From: a virus
Length of the DNA stretch: 64,000 nucleotides
Virus record (IMG/VR): IMGVR_UViG_3300023170_000013
Span: 29,944-93,943 of that record
Strand: one strand, 5' to 3'
Shown: positions 1 to 11,092 of the stretch, piece after piece
Numbering within the stretch: the stretch's first letter is position 1
How the letters are laid out: every line of letters begins with the position of its first letter
Made by a program: the position numbers and the translations under genes
Notes under the pieces: generated by a model
The model's database searches: none
What the model was told of the DNA's origin: nothing
Seen by the model: the letters and a program-made list of their open reading frames with translations, nothing else

Positions 1-1
1 G

Positions 2-1078
2 GTTCCAAACATTTTAAAGCCATTGGTTGTACCCAGAAGATTTACGGTTGAAAGAACATCCACTGGTCAGGTATTTTTACAATTTGGAGGCGGAAGTGAA
101 TCGGATACGTTGAATGATCAGATTTCTGATCCTTCTTCTGTTGCTCTTCAACAAAGAGGAAAGAATTACATTTCTTCAACTTATTTTGATCCAAATGTTT
201 TGTCTTATCATGATAAGTTGGGAATTGGACCATCAAACACCACACTGGATATTACTTACCTTGTGAACAACGAAGTTCTTTCAAACGCCTCTGTTGGAGC
301 AGTAAATCAAGTTTTGTCTACCACTTTGGAGTTTAATGACGAAGAAACGTTGGACGAAACAAAAGTTTCAGATGTTCGCGGCGGGGTCGAGGTGGACAAC
401 GAAAAAGCAATCTCAGGTGACGTTTCAGCGCCTACAGCAGATGAATTAAGGCAGCGAGTTATTGGCTCCTTTTCAACTCAGAACAGAGCGGTAACAAGAG
501 AAGATTATATCTATCTTTCTTATTTAATGCCGGCTTCTTTGGGTGCTGTGAAAAGAGCAAATGCAGTGAGAGACTCAGACTCTCAAAAAAGAAATTTAAA
601 CTTATACATCTTATCAGAAGATACAGAAGGCAATTTTTCAACAGCCTCTTCTGTTTTGAAAAACAATCTTCGCACTTGGTTGTCCAGATACAAAATGATC
701 AATGACACTGTTGATGTTTTTGATGCGAAGATTATAAACTTGGGTATTAATTTTTCTGTATTGGCAGAGGAAGACACAAACAAATTTGATGTTTTACAGC
801 TTTGCATCGACAAATTAACAGAAGATTTAACCGAAAGAAAGTTCGATATTGGAGAAAATTTCAATATTATTGAAGTATACAAGAGCTTAAAAGAGTTGGA
901 AGAAGTGGTAGACGTTTTAGATGTTGAAATTGTCTCAAAGTTTGGCTCTCCTTACACTGACTTATTCTTAAGCATTGATGAGGCTCTCACTTCTGACGGT
1001 AGGGTGGTGGTTTGTCCTGATAATGCTGTTTTTGAAATTAAATTCCCTGAATCTGATATTAAAGGAACTGTGAAGTAA
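2..1078 (+). CDS. gp6: Baseplate wedge protein, gp6 / baseplate J-like (5' partial)
   Basis: The reading frame is open to the left edge of the window, so the N-terminus is missing; a TTG at 23 is not a convincing start. The visible 359 codons resemble the C-terminal half of T4 gp6 and the baseplate-J family, which form the ring of wedge arms joining inner and outer baseplate. The recognisable stretch is the A-V-T-R-E-D-Y block followed by a segment with K-R-A-N-A-V-R-D, typical where these proteins begin their C-terminal domains. The stop overlaps the next start (TAATG), so the two are translationally coupled. The assignment rests on this motif and on neighbouring baseplate genes. Confidence 0.75.
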   Translation, partial: VPNILKPLVVPRRFTVERTSTGQVFLQFGGGSESDTLNDQISDPSSVALQQRGKNYISSTYFDPNVLSYHDKLGIGPSNTTLDITYLVNNEVLSNASVGAVNQVLSTTLEFNDEETLDETKVSDVRGGVEVDNEKAISGDVSAPTADELRQRVIGSFSTQNRAVTREDYIYLSYLMPASLGAVKRANAVRDSDSQKRNLNLYILSEDTEGNFSTASSVLKNNLRTWLSRYKMINDTVDVFDAKIINLGINFSVLAEEDTNKFDVLQLCIDKLTEDLTERKFDIGENFNIIEVYKSLKELEEVVDVLDVEIVSKFGSPYTDLFLSIDEALTSDGRVVVCPDNAVFEIKFPESDIKGTVK

Positions 1079-2643
1079 TGGCCATTAAAAGATATTTAGC
1101 AGATGCCGACAATACAATTACAAATGCTTTTGATTCAAGCTTGATTTTAGCTAATAGGGGCACTGTCTCTAACATGGGTAGAGCCGACATTCTTGAAGTT
1201 TTTTCAATTTATGATCAAATTTCAGGCTCAGATTTTGGAGAAAGTCAAGAATTATCAAGAGTTTTGGTTAACTTCCCTATCACAACTGTTTCGGCAGACA
1301 GAACAGCAGGAAAAATTCCAGCAGCCGGCTCTGTTTCTTTTTATCTTCGTATGTTTAACGCAGAGCACTCTGAAACTCTTCCAAGAGACTATAAAATGAC
1401 CATTCAAGCGGTTTCTAGATCTTGGGAAGAGGGTGAAGGTTTGGATATGGATAACTATACAGACCAAACTTACAACAAATTGGAAGGTTCAAACTGGATT
1501 TCTGCTTCTCTGGGAACTGCTTGGACTTCTGTTGGTGGCGATTATCACGCTTCGCCTTCTTACACTGCTTCTTTTGGCAGAAAAGGAACAGAAAACATTG
1601 AAGTTGACATTACAAGTTTAGTAGAACAGTGGCTAGATGGGACAAAAACAAACTATGGAGTTGGGGTAAGATTAAGTTCTTCTTATGAAGCTTACTATTC
1701 CTCCTCAACTGGGCAGAACTCAAGTTCTTTTATACATAATACGGATGGCGCTCAAAGATCTTACTACACAAAAAAGTTTTTTGCAAGAGAGTCCGAATTC
1801 TTTTATAGAAGGCCAATCCTTGAAGCAAGGTGGGACTCCAGAATTGAAGATGATCGCAATTATTTCTTTTATTCGTCTTCGCTAGCACCTGCTGCTGACA
1901 ACCTTAATACGATCTACCTCTACAACTACGTTAGAGGGCGCTTGGCAAATATTCCATCTGTTGGCCAAGGAGCCATTCTTGTCAGTCTTTATTCAGGCTC
2001 TTCCAATGACACTGCCCCGTCTGGTTCAAAATTATTGCTTCCAGCGGGCGGAGGAGTGGTTTCTACGAATGATCTCAATGTAACTGGGGGCTGGGTATCA
2101 ACTGGGATTTATAGTGCCTCATTCGCCGTTACAGCAGCCTCTACGCCTGTCGCCACTTTGTATGATGTTTGGCACTCTGGCGGGGTGGAGTTCAAAACAG
2201 GGTCAATTTCACCTCAAACCTTTGATGCGCTTGGCTACAACGACAATAGAAAATACGTTATCAATGTTACCAATCTTAAAAAGTCATATGATACATCAGA
2301 AACTGGAAAATTTAGACTTTTTGTTCGTGAAAAAAACTGGAACCCAAATATTTATACTAGAGCGGTTGCCGCCCAATCAACTTTACCGATTGTTAGTGCC
2401 TCTTACAAAGTGATAAGAGTAGCAGACAACTATGAGGTTATTGGTCACGGCACCGGCTCCACTACAAATCACACTCTTATGTCCTATGATTCAGAAGGCA
2501 ACTACTTTGACTTGGACATGTCAATGTTAGAACCCGGATATATGTACGGTTTAAAATTTGCCTTTTACAATGATGCTGTTGGTGATTACCAAGAGCAAAA
2601 AGGCATCTTCAAATTTAGAGTAGAAGAAGACAATAATGAGTAA
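1078..2643 (+). CDS. Virion structural protein, DNRLRE-like beta domain
   Basis: A 521-residue protein rich in Ser, Thr, Tyr and Asn, as is usual for beta-structured tail proteins. Around residues 175-200 it carries D-I-T-S-L-V-E-Q-W-L-D-G-T followed by N-Y-G-V-G-V-R-L, which resembles the core of DNRLRE/CBM-type domains of surface and phage structural proteins. No enzyme motifs are visible. It starts on the A of the preceding stop codon and overlaps the next gene by 8 bases, so it belongs to the baseplate operon. It probably sits on the outer baseplate or carries fibres. I do not recognise a specific T4 equivalent. Confidence 0.6.
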   Translation: MAIKRYLADADNTITNAFDSSLILANRGTVSNMGRADILEVFSIYDQISGSDFGESQELSRVLVNFPITTVSADRTAGKIPAAGSVSFYLRMFNAEHSETLPRDYKMTIQAVSRSWEEGEGLDMDNYTDQTYNKLEGSNWISASLGTAWTSVGGDYHASPSYTASFGRKGTENIEVDITSLVEQWLDGTKTNYGVGVRLSSSYEAYYSSSTGQNSSSFIHNTDGAQRSYYTKKFFARESEFFYRRPILEARWDSRIEDDRNYFFYSSSLAPAADNLNTIYLYNYVRGRLANIPSVGQGAILVSLYSGSSNDTAPSGSKLLLPAGGGVVSTNDLNVTGGWVSTGIYSASFAVTAASTPVATLYDVWHSGGVEFKTGSISPQTFDALGYNDNRKYVINVTNLKKSYDTSETGKFRLFVREKNWNPNIYTRAVAAQSTLPIVSASYKVIRVADNYEVIGHGTGSTTNHTLMSYDSEGNYFDLDMSMLEPGYMYGLKFAFYNDAVGDYQEQKGIFKFRVEEDNNE

Positions 2644-5600
2644 AAAAGACCTTTTCAAAAAACAAAATCCAAATAAGTTCATTTCGTCTGCCAATTATGA
2701 CAAATTGAAAGAAGAAGTGGAATCCAAAGACTTCATCAAAGAAAAGATTAAAACTCAAAAATCTTTCACACCAAGAACGGACTTTTCAAAGCCAGAAAAC
2801 TTTGCTAGGTATGGGTTGGCAGAAGAATATTATCGAACTTCTGTTGAATATATCTACAATTCTTATCCTTATGATGGTTCTCTGTACGAAAGAGAAGATT
2901 GGTACAACAGGGGAACTTATTTAGATCAATACATTTTTGAAAATCTCTATCCTAGAACAAACGGATACGTTGTCTTGGGTGATGGCTGGGGTACGCAAGA
3001 CGCTACTGTAGGTGATTATTCTTTATCAACACAGTCAGAATACATTGGATTTACCGGCGGGCCGCATTTGGGCTTTGACCCTGACGGTGATCGAGCAAAA
3101 TCCAAAGCAAACTTGTTTAAAGCGTCAAAAAACAGAGAAAACAACCTTAAATTAGACCTTGAAGATGGCGTAACTGTTGAATTTTGGTTGAAAAAAGGTG
3201 CTTTTAACAACGCTTTGACCAAAAAAGAAGTGCTTTTTGATCTTTGGAACAACAATTTGTCGTCCTCTGCGGACTATGGAAGGCTCACAATCGAGCTTTC
3301 AGCCTCCGCAGTACCGTCTGATCCCGTCTTTTTGGTCACTTGCCAGTCCGGAACAGTCGGATATTTCCAAGAAGAGATTGGAAATTTAACAACAGCGGCC
3401 ATTGCAGACGACAATTGGCACCATTACGCTGTTTCTTTTGCTTCTGCATCCAGCGGTGTCAGTACAAAGTTTTATAGAGATGGCCAGTACGTCGAAGAGA
3501 AGGTTTTAGGAACAGCATTTAGCGATGCAACAGCCGCAAAGATGTCTGCTAACATTGGTGCTCTTGTCAATGCGCCTTCTGGTAATGTTTATCACGGCGA
3601 AGAGATGCTTGGCTACGGTAAAGTTCTTTCTTCTTCGTTTGACGAGTTCCGATATTGGAAAACAGAAAGAAATGCAAAGCAAATTTTCCAAAACTACAAC
3701 AATCAAGTTGGTGGCGGGACAAACACTGATGACGCAAACACGCTCCTAGGGGTCTATTTTAAGTTTAACGAGGGTGTGACAGGTACAGACACGGATAAGA
3801 CCGTTTTGGACTATTCTGGGCGTGTTTCCAACGGTTCTTGGACAGGATATGAAGCAGGCGATCGCAACGTTGGCTCTGCAATCGTTTCAGCAAGCGCATC
3901 TTCGTACGAATACAAAGATCCAATCATCTATTCTTTCCACCCTGATGTTTCGACTTTGAAGTCAAACTTGGAAAATAGCGGCTCGGTTCACGACAACCTA
4001 AACACATCAGCCCTTTTCTTCTCGCTTCCTTCTTGGATTATTGAAGAAGATGAGTCTTATGGTGGAGAGAACCTTCGTCATTTAACTCAAATAATGGGAA
4101 GCTATCTGGATACACTTTATCTTCAAATTGAAGAGTTGAAAGACATTAAGTCTGTTGAATATACTTCCGGCTCTGTCAAGCCTCTTCCGTTTGGGGACAG
4201 GCTTCTTTCTGACAAAGGTATGTTGGTTCCGGAACTGTTCGTTGATATGGATATTGTCGAACAGCTTTACAACAGAAACGAAAAAACAGATTATCAAACT
4301 GATCTAACAAAGATCAAAAACAAGATCTACGAAAACCTTTACAATAACTTAACTCACATCTACAAGTCCAAAGGGACTTATGACTCTTTTAGAAATACCC
4401 TGAATAGTCTTGGCATCTCACAAAAGATTGTGGATATTAATCTCTACTCGAACAACGCACAGTACGAGATTTTAGACAATACAAAGTTGATTATGGACAA
4501 CAAAAAGAAAATCAACTTTAAAGATCCAGACAACAACTCGGCAACCATTCATCAGTTTAGTTCATCGGCAGAGCCAAGCAAATCATTTATTTCAGGCTCT
4601 GGGGTTGGTAAATATTACTACACCCCGATTACAATTGATTCTTGTTTGACGCTACCTTCTGATAAGATTGGAGCAAACTTTTATTATCAAGCGATAACAA
4701 ATTCTTACTTGACTTGTTCTTTGTTTGGCTTTCACGATGTTGACGAAACACAGGCCGAGACAGATTTAACTTGGTTGGCAAGTGATCAAAATCAAGTTCA
4801 AGCACACGCTATTAGACCAACTTTGAAGACACCAGATGGTTATTTCTTGTTGACTGGTTCAGTTGGTGGTGCAAATATTGAATTAACCAGCAGCACTGTG
4901 AAAGATCTTTTCACAAATACAAACTGGAACGTGTCAGTTCGCTTTAAACATATCAATTACCCTCTGACACAAAGGGTGTCGGGCGCTTTTGATGTTGACG
5001 CAGATGCTTATCTCTTGGAGTTTTCCGGCTATAATGCTTCAACAAACTACATTGAAAATGAATTTAAAGTAACAGCATCAGTAAGCGAAGTACAAGGCCT
5101 TCTTTTTTCCGAAGCATCAAAAAGACTTTATGTTGGAGCACACAGAGAGAACTTTACTGGCTCTGTTTATCAAAACGGATACTCTTTTGCGAAGATTTCA
5201 AATATCAATTTCTGGTATAACTACCTTTCTGATAATGACTTGAAATCTCATTTAAGAGATCTTCACAATTACGGGATAACGAACAGCGAAAGAGACGCTT
5301 ATCTCTTGGATTCAAACTATCCAACGAAAGTTAAGAACATTGATACTTTGATGTTGCGTTGGGATTTTGAGACCGTAACAGGTTCAGACTCCTCCGGAAA
5401 CTTTACTGTAAATGATCTTGGAAACTTCCAAGGAGATACAGAAAATCAGTATTACCACAGTGGAAAAGGCTTTGGTTTCGAAGCATCTTCTACAGATGTT
5501 GTTAAGAAAGAAAAGGTTGCAACCTACAAGTTAGCACCTTATGATACAGTATCTTCCAATGAGATGATTTCCATCTTGTCGCAAGACGATGATGTGTTTT

Positions 5601-8600
5601 CTTTGGATAAAAGACCCATCAACTATTACTTTGCAGCAGAAAAAAGCTTTTACAAAGCAGTTGATGATCGTATTTTGGAATACTTCTCGACCTTGAAAGA
5701 CTTCAACAACTTGGTTGGTGAAACTGCAAACAGATATAGGCCAGAATATAAACAATTGAAGAAGTATAGGCAATATTTCTTCAACAAAGTCCAGAACGAA
5801 TTGGACTTTGAAAGATTTTTAGATTACTACAAGTGGGTTGATACCAGTATTGCAATGGTGATCGAGCAATTGATCCCTGCGACTGCCGAGTTTTCAAGCA
5901 CAGTTTGGAATGTTATTGAAAGTCACGTTTTGGAAAGAAACAAGTTCCAACATAAACTGCCTGTAATCAAGCCACAGACTGTTTATGAGACGACAATACA
6001 AGCTGCGCCAAACTCTTATCCTTTTTCAACAAAAGGCAACAAGGCGTTGAACTTGCAAAATGCTAATCCGCTGACTGCTAGTTCATTTTTGTCTGCATCT
6101 GTGGGGGCTCAATCAACGTTTTTCCTTTCGGGAACGGTGAAGAACATTGCGAGCATAAACACCAACAATGTAAACAGAAAACTTTATATCTCTGGCTCGG
6201 ATCAATTGAATACAATTGGCGTTCCTAGAACCCTCCTGAAAGACCAAAAAGGAAGTGTCGCTTCTGATGGTTTCCATTCGGTAATGATCACAGAGATCAA
6301 AGGAAACGACGATTACTTCCTAGATCCTTTTGCTTCCGTTGTTACAACAACGGACTCCATTCAAATCTCCGGAGTTGTTGATTATACTTTGCCAACAAGA
6401 CTATCGCAGCCCCAGTTTATAAGAACTAGATTTGCTGCTCCCGGCGGTTATGAAGTAACTTCCTTGGGTTATTTGGATTTTGAGACAAGTCAATACTCTG
6501 TCTATAACAATATGAACTATAGAAACGCTATTGTTCGCAAAGCTTTGGATGAGATTTACAGTGCGCCAGATGATGATCCAACAATCTTGGCAAATCCCGA
6601 AGATGGTTCTTACTTTTTGGGTGTCTATCGCAACCCAAGAAAAGAATACGTCACATCAGCAGCCGGATTTGTAACGCAATCTTTCTTTGATAATGGATTT
6701 GTTCAATACCCCATCCCAGCGTCTGATTTGCAGTATGATTGGATTGAAAAAAGCTACTCTTCTTCAAACTTGGAGTTTCTTTTGAACCAGACTGGTTCGG
6801 AAGAGATTACATTCAAGCCGGAAACTTTCTTTTCTTGGGTTGCAAGTCCCGGTTCGGCAACAAACATTTATGGAGCAGAGGTTAATTCTAACACAAACAC
6901 ATCAACAGTGGTACTAGAAACGCCTTCTGCCAGTAACAACTATTTTAGTTCTATTGGAAAGTTTGGTTACAACACTTGGCTTCAGACTAGAAATGGTGAT
7001 AGTTTAGTTGTACGGACACACAAAAAGAATAATACATTATCTGTTGATGATAGACTTCCGATTTTGCAGTTGGAAAACTCCAATGGTCAGAGAGTTGTTG
7101 AAAAAGGTTTGGTTGCCAATTCGTTCACAAATTATACCGAGCCCCTAGTGATCAAAAAGTACAAACCAATTCGTCACGTCTTTGTTTTGAACACAGAGGC
7201 AGAAGAATTTATTGAAGTTCAAAGTTCGTATGCCGGAAAGTTGGCTTCATTCTCTAACCGAGAATTGAATGCGAAGTTCAATTTAGACAATGTGAAAGTT
7301 GATACTGGATATGAAAAAGTAAAACAACTTTATCTTAACAATGCAAAGATTGATGGAAACCCAATCAAAGGATGGACTTCTGTCGAATATTCAGAAAGAG
7401 TTTGGCCAAAAGAAAAGTTTGAAGGCGTGAGTTCTCACAGAGATAAGCCAAACTATGATTCAACCAGTGAGCAATTGCTAGACATTTTGGGAACTGCTAA
7501 TACATTCTGGCAAAAAGAGGGTGAGCAAACCATAAGAAAACGTGGCGGTCGTTTGGATGCTGAAGTGCGAAAAGCACCAGTTTATACTAATGCTAAAAAC
7601 TCAATGGGTCATAAATCAATTTATTCTGAAAATGTGTTTCCATTGTCAGATTATGCGGTTACACCGGAAGAAGATCGCTACTTCGATGGCGAAGAGTTCT
7701 ATATAGCATCTGCAAACGCTGGAACTTCAGGACTGGGCGGGTTACCGGCTACATTCACTGTTGGTGATAAAGTAACTTTTACCATTAATGAAACAGCATA
7801 CGAATTAACAGCGTCAGCAACAGATAATGATGGTTATAATAGTTGGTTTAGGCATACAGAGTATGGTCAAAGTTTACAATATTTGGCAAATACGATCAAC
7901 CAACACCCGATCGTTTCGCAACACGTTCTTGCTGGGCATCTGATTATTAGCTCTTCTTCGCCGGCAGACTCTCATAAGTTGGGTCTTTATTTGACCACCC
8001 CCAATGGAGGCAACAATATCTCTGTCGAGGTTAGCTCCAGCGAGGAGGGTGCTTGGGTAGAGACGTCTGGCCCTAATGTTCGCACTGTCTATTCAAAAGA
8101 AGATGGAGAGTTAAACTCTTCTTTTTATGCTTTCTATACTCCTGTGAAGTATAAAGAAAATTATTTTTATCAAACAAAAGAATTTGGACACGCTGCTCCT
8201 TTGAACAACCGTGGCTTTAAAAACGAAGGTATTTTTGGCTCTGGGCGAGCAATGAAAAACGCACAATACCTTGTGGACTTTGGATTAGACGAGTTAGCAG
8301 TCGCGGGTATTACAATTACAGCGTCTGTTTCCTCTTCTTTGTTTGCCGATGGCATCTATAATCACTACTTGCCAACTGCATCTTTATCTTATGTTAATAA
8401 GGTTAAATCGCCGGTTGGAACGGGCTCGGTTTATCAGTTGAGGGAGATTACTCCCTACCACGGGCACACATACAGAGTGCCTGCTTTGAGTGAGAGAGAG
8501 CCTTTCTTTGCTTCTTTTGCAGAGTATAATGAGAGTATTAAGTTTCTCACGGATGACTACGCTATTGTACCAGAATTCAACATTTCAGAGCATATGCCTT

Positions 8601-11092
8601 ACTATGTTGATCAGAAAGGTGCAAACTTTAGAGCAACAAACAAAAAGTTTTTGGATTTAAAAGGTGCAATCAACACCACTTCAAGTGCTGAAACTGAAAC
8701 TTCCAATTACAGCGCAGATTTTTATAAAGATTATGTTAATACTGAATTTTTGCAAGGTTTTAAAGTAGTTAAAGAAGATCACGATAAGATAGGAAAAACA
8801 GGCGAGGTAACCCTTACTTGTAAGGGCGTGAAAAAGTTTCTCCCAAAGCAAGGTTTTTATCCGATGAACCGTTCGGTTCAGCTTGGAACACTGTTTTCTC
8901 AATCAGTTGGGCCAAACTTAACCGCATATACCAGCACAGAGCATGGCGCGGTTGAGACAAACCAAAACTCGGCAAAAGGGATATTCAAGACCAGCACCAC
9001 AGATGGCGAGCTATACGGAACGTCATTATATAATGAAGAGCAAATCAATGCCAATATGAGGCCGGCAATGCTTCAAGCCGCGCTGCAACCTTTCTTCGCC
9101 CCCGGCATTTTCTTTAATACTATCAAGTCCGGTATCGCTGTTGACTTTCTCTTGGAAAGCCAGCAAGGGTGGGCAACAGATTCATACACTAGCTTTATAA
9201 AAGGAAACTTTGACCATTTTCCATCTTCTTCAAACGTGATTACTGGAATGGGTGATCCAATTCGAGTTCCATTTGAAGCATTGACAGATTTGAACAAGTT
9301 TCCAACTAATTTGGACATTCCTTATTTGTGCCCTAGTTTCGTCACTGGCACACTAGAGTTTGGAGGTCAATCTAGACCTTTTGTGACTTTTAAATGGGAT
9401 GGGACAAAGGCTTCTAATCTTTATGAAAAGGCAATGAACAATTACTTGGCAGAGTCTGCCAACTTCTTTTTGAGAGAAAAAAGCTTTACTTCTTTTGTGT
9501 CCGATGTCGAAGAAAACTTTAAATTGTTTGAGACCGGTAAAACTTATTATATGGATATCGCTTTGCAACAAACTTCCAACCATGTCATGTTTAACGAGAT
9601 TTGGGTTGAAAACGAAGGAACAGGCTCTAACCTTTTACAGACAATTTTTACAGATCCGGGAAGAAAAGGAAGAGCATTCGGTCCTCCTTTTGGTGTCGAT
9701 CGCACCGATGGCGAATGGTATGCAGGTGGTAATGCTGGGTTGGACATTTCTGCTTCCTACATAGCTTCTGATCCATCTTATGCGCCTTATACTCCGCCTT
9801 ATTTTTATGGGAAGAGTGTGGCTAGGGTTGCATTTACACCGACAGAAACTAGAAGATATACATTAGAAGAAGTTCAAAGAAGTTCTAGTATCACCTACTT
9901 TAACGAAGGGTTGGATGGAGATCCAATTGAGGGAACTGCAACTTACAATGGTGCGGCTATTGATTATCAAATGCTTCTCTCTTCGAGTGTCAATTTACTG
10001 GGTAAAATAACACAGCCAGATATCAAGGTTGTGACAAGAGATTTACAGTCAGTTGTTCGGCAAAAAGAACTTTCTTCAACGTCCGATCTATCAATTGAGA
10101 CGACAAATGTCTTAACGGACAACCTTTTAAATATTAACAACGTATTTCAACCACAAGCCGATGTATCAATTGAGCTTGGCGAACCTTTGAATACGAACAA
10201 GGCATCTTGGAGAATTTCTACTAAATATGAATGCCCCGTTTTGAACTTCTACGAACAAGAAGCGGTTGCTTTCCACTCTCGTGGGATGTGGAGTGGCTTG
10301 GGTGAATTGCCAACCAACGAAAAAGAAGGTATCTTCCTTTCTGTTTTGCCAAGTTTTTCCGGTTCTTACTTTGCAGTAAACAATACCGGCTCTTTGGCGG
10401 ATCAATTGGGTTTTAAACCAGAAAAGAAAAGAATTGGAGCAATCGCAGAAAAAACTGTTATCAAAGAAGCAATTGTTGCTATTCCTTTCTTGGAAAGAGA
10501 AAATATCTCACAAGAAGAAGCGGATTTGACTGTTATTGAAAAGCAAAACTTCTTCTCTGTTGACCGTGATGTCTTGGAGCAGCAGATAAAAGACAATAAA
10601 GACACTACGCTAACAAGAATGTATAGAAGAATGCAAAACTATGTTATTCCGCCTAACTACAACTTTGTTAAGTATAGAGATATCAATCCTTTTGTTATGT
10701 ATCTTTTTGAATTTGATGTTGAATTCGACCAACAAGACCTAGCCTATATGTGGCAAGGTGTTATGCCAGACGCTTCCTTGACTGGAAATGAAGAATTTGA
10801 CGAAGTTACAATCAAGCATATGACTGGAAAAGATGAATTCTTCCATGGAAAAGAGATCCCATCAGATGTTCGTTGGTTGATCTTTAAAGTTAAACAAAAA
10901 GCAAGAAAAGATTATTTAGATGTAGTTAATTTGAGAGAGACAGCAATTGACGATTATGGTTACAACTGGCCATACGACTACTGCTCCATTGTTGAGATGG
11001 CAAAAGTGGAAGCAACTCTTAAAATTGTGCCAAAAGATACAACAGAAGAAGCAGGTGTCAAACTTGGAAAGATTTTGGAAGGTGAAGAATAA
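2636..11092 (+). CDS. Giant virion protein with LamG-like domains
   Basis: At 2818 residues this is the largest gene in the window. Residues about 175-360 look like a LamG/concanavalin-type jelly roll (T-V-E-F-W-L, then D-N-W-H-H-Y-A-V-S-F, ending with F-D-E-F-R-Y-W-K-T). A second similar module lies about 755-875 (N-W-N-V-S-V-R-F and I-N-F-W-Y-N-Y-L). Between them, near residues 460-580, is a helical segment (L-D-T-L-Y-L-Q-I-E-E-L, and I-Y-E-N-L-Y-N-N-L-T-H-I). The rest is beta-rich with no enzymatic motif. Position between gp6-like and other baseplate genes suggests a wedge or fibre-bearing protein, perhaps filling the role of T4 gp7 or gp10. Sugar binding is an inference from the LamG-like fold. 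Confidence 0.65.
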   Translation: MSKKDLFKKQNPNKFISSANYDKLKEEVESKDFIKEKIKTQKSFTPRTDFSKPENFARYGLAEEYYRTSVEYIYNSYPYDGSLYEREDWYNRGTYLDQYIFENLYPRTNGYVVLGDGWGTQDATVGDYSLSTQSEYIGFTGGPHLGFDPDGDRAKSKANLFKASKNRENNLKLDLEDGVTVEFWLKKGAFNNALTKKEVLFDLWNNNLSSSADYGRLTIELSASAVPSDPVFLVTCQSGTVGYFQEEIGNLTTAAIADDNWHHYAVSFASASSGVSTKFYRDGQYVEEKVLGTAFSDATAAKMSANIGALVNAPSGNVYHGEEMLGYGKVLSSSFDEFRYWKTERNAKQIFQNYNNQVGGGTNTDDANTLLGVYFKFNEGVTGTDTDKTVLDYSGRVSNGSWTGYEAGDRNVGSAIVSASASSYEYKDPIIYSFHPDVSTLKSNLENSGSVHDNLNTSALFFSLPSWIIEEDESYGGENLRHLTQIMGSYLDTLYLQIEELKDIKSVEYTSGSVKPLPFGDRLLSDKGMLVPELFVDMDIVEQLYNRNEKTDYQTDLTKIKNKIYENLYNNLTHIYKSKGTYDSFRNTLNSLGISQKIVDINLYSNNAQYEILDNTKLIMDNKKKINFKDPDNNSATIHQFSSSAEPSKSFISGSGVGKYYYTPITIDSCLTLPSDKIGANFYYQAITNSYLTCSLFGFHDVDETQAETDLTWLASDQNQVQAHAIRPTLKTPDGYFLLTGSVGGANIELTSSTVKDLFTNTNWNVSVRFKHINYPLTQRVSGAFDVDADAYLLEFSGYNASTNYIENEFKVTASVSEVQGLLFSEASKRLYVGAHRENFTGSVYQNGYSFAKISNINFWYNYLSDNDLKSHLRDLHNYGITNSERDAYLLDSNYPTKVKNIDTLMLRWDFETVTGSDSSGNFTVNDLGNFQGDTENQYYHSGKGFGFEASSTDVVKKEKVATYKLAPYDTVSSNEMISILSQDDDVFSLDKRPINYYFAAEKSFYKAVDDRILEYFSTLKDFNNLVGETANRYRPEYKQLKKYRQYFFNKVQNELDFERFLDYYKWVDTSIAMVIEQLIPATAEFSSTVWNVIESHVLERNKFQHKLPVIKPQTVYETTIQAAPNSYPFSTKGNKALNLQNANPLTASSFLSASVGAQSTFFLSGTVKNIASINTNNVNRKLYISGSDQLNTIGVPRTLLKDQKGSVASDGFHSVMITEIKGNDDYFLDPFASVVTTTDSIQISGVVDYTLPTRLSQPQFIRTRFAAPGGYEVTSLGYLDFETSQYSVYNNMNYRNAIVRKALDEIYSAPDDDPTILANPEDGSYFLGVYRNPRKEYVTSAAGFVTQSFFDNGFVQYPIPASDLQYDWIEKSYSSSNLEFLLNQTGSEEITFKPETFFSWVASPGSATNIYGAEVNSNTNTSTVVLETPSASNNYFSSIGKFGYNTWLQTRNGDSLVVRTHKKNNTLSVDDRLPILQLENSNGQRVVEKGLVANSFTNYTEPLVIKKYKPIRHVFVLNTEAEEFIEVQSSYAGKLASFSNRELNAKFNLDNVKVDTGYEKVKQLYLNNAKIDGNPIKGWTSVEYSERVWPKEKFEGVSSHRDKPNYDSTSEQLLDILGTANTFWQKEGEQTIRKRGGRLDAEVRKAPVYTNAKNSMGHKSIYSENVFPLSDYAVTPEEDRYFDGEEFYIASANAGTSGLGGLPATFTVGDKVTFTINETAYELTASATDNDGYNSWFRHTEYGQSLQYLANTINQHPIVSQHVLAGHLIISSSSPADSHKLGLYLTTPNGGNNISVEVSSSEEGAWVETSGPNVRTVYSKEDGELNSSFYAFYTPVKYKENYFYQTKEFGHAAPLNNRGFKNEGIFGSGRAMKNAQYLVDFGLDELAVAGITITASVSSSLFADGIYNHYLPTASLSYVNKVKSPVGTGSVYQLREITPYHGHTYRVPALSEREPFFASFAEYNESIKFLTDDYAIVPEFNISEHMPYYVDQKGANFRATNKKFLDLKGAINTTSSAETETSNYSADFYKDYVNTEFLQGFKVVKEDHDKIGKTGEVTLTCKGVKKFLPKQGFYPMNRSVQLGTLFSQSVGPNLTAYTSTEHGAVETNQNSAKGIFKTSTTDGELYGTSLYNEEQINANMRPAMLQAALQPFFAPGIFFNTIKSGIAVDFLLESQQGWATDSYTSFIKGNFDHFPSSSNVITGMGDPIRVPFEALTDLNKFPTNLDIPYLCPSFVTGTLEFGGQSRPFVTFKWDGTKASNLYEKAMNNYLAESANFFLREKSFTSFVSDVEENFKLFETGKTYYMDIALQQTSNHVMFNEIWVENEGTGSNLLQTIFTDPGRKGRAFGPPFGVDRTDGEWYAGGNAGLDISASYIASDPSYAPYTPPYFYGKSVARVAFTPTETRRYTLEEVQRSSSITYFNEGLDGDPIEGTATYNGAAIDYQMLLSSSVNLLGKITQPDIKVVTRDLQSVVRQKELSSTSDLSIETTNVLTDNLLNINNVFQPQADVSIELGEPLNTNKASWRISTKYECPVLNFYEQEAVAFHSRGMWSGLGELPTNEKEGIFLSVLPSFSGSYFAVNNTGSLADQLGFKPEKKRIGAIAEKTVIKEAIVAIPFLERENISQEEADLTVIEKQNFFSVDRDVLEQQIKDNKDTTLTRMYRRMQNYVIPPNYNFVKYRDINPFVMYLFEFDVEFDQQDLAYMWQGVMPDASLTGNEEFDEVTIKHMTGKDEFFHGKEIPSDVRWLIFKVKQKARKDYLDVVNLRETAIDDYGYNWPYDYCSIVEMAKVEATLKIVPKDTTEEAGVKLGKILEGEE

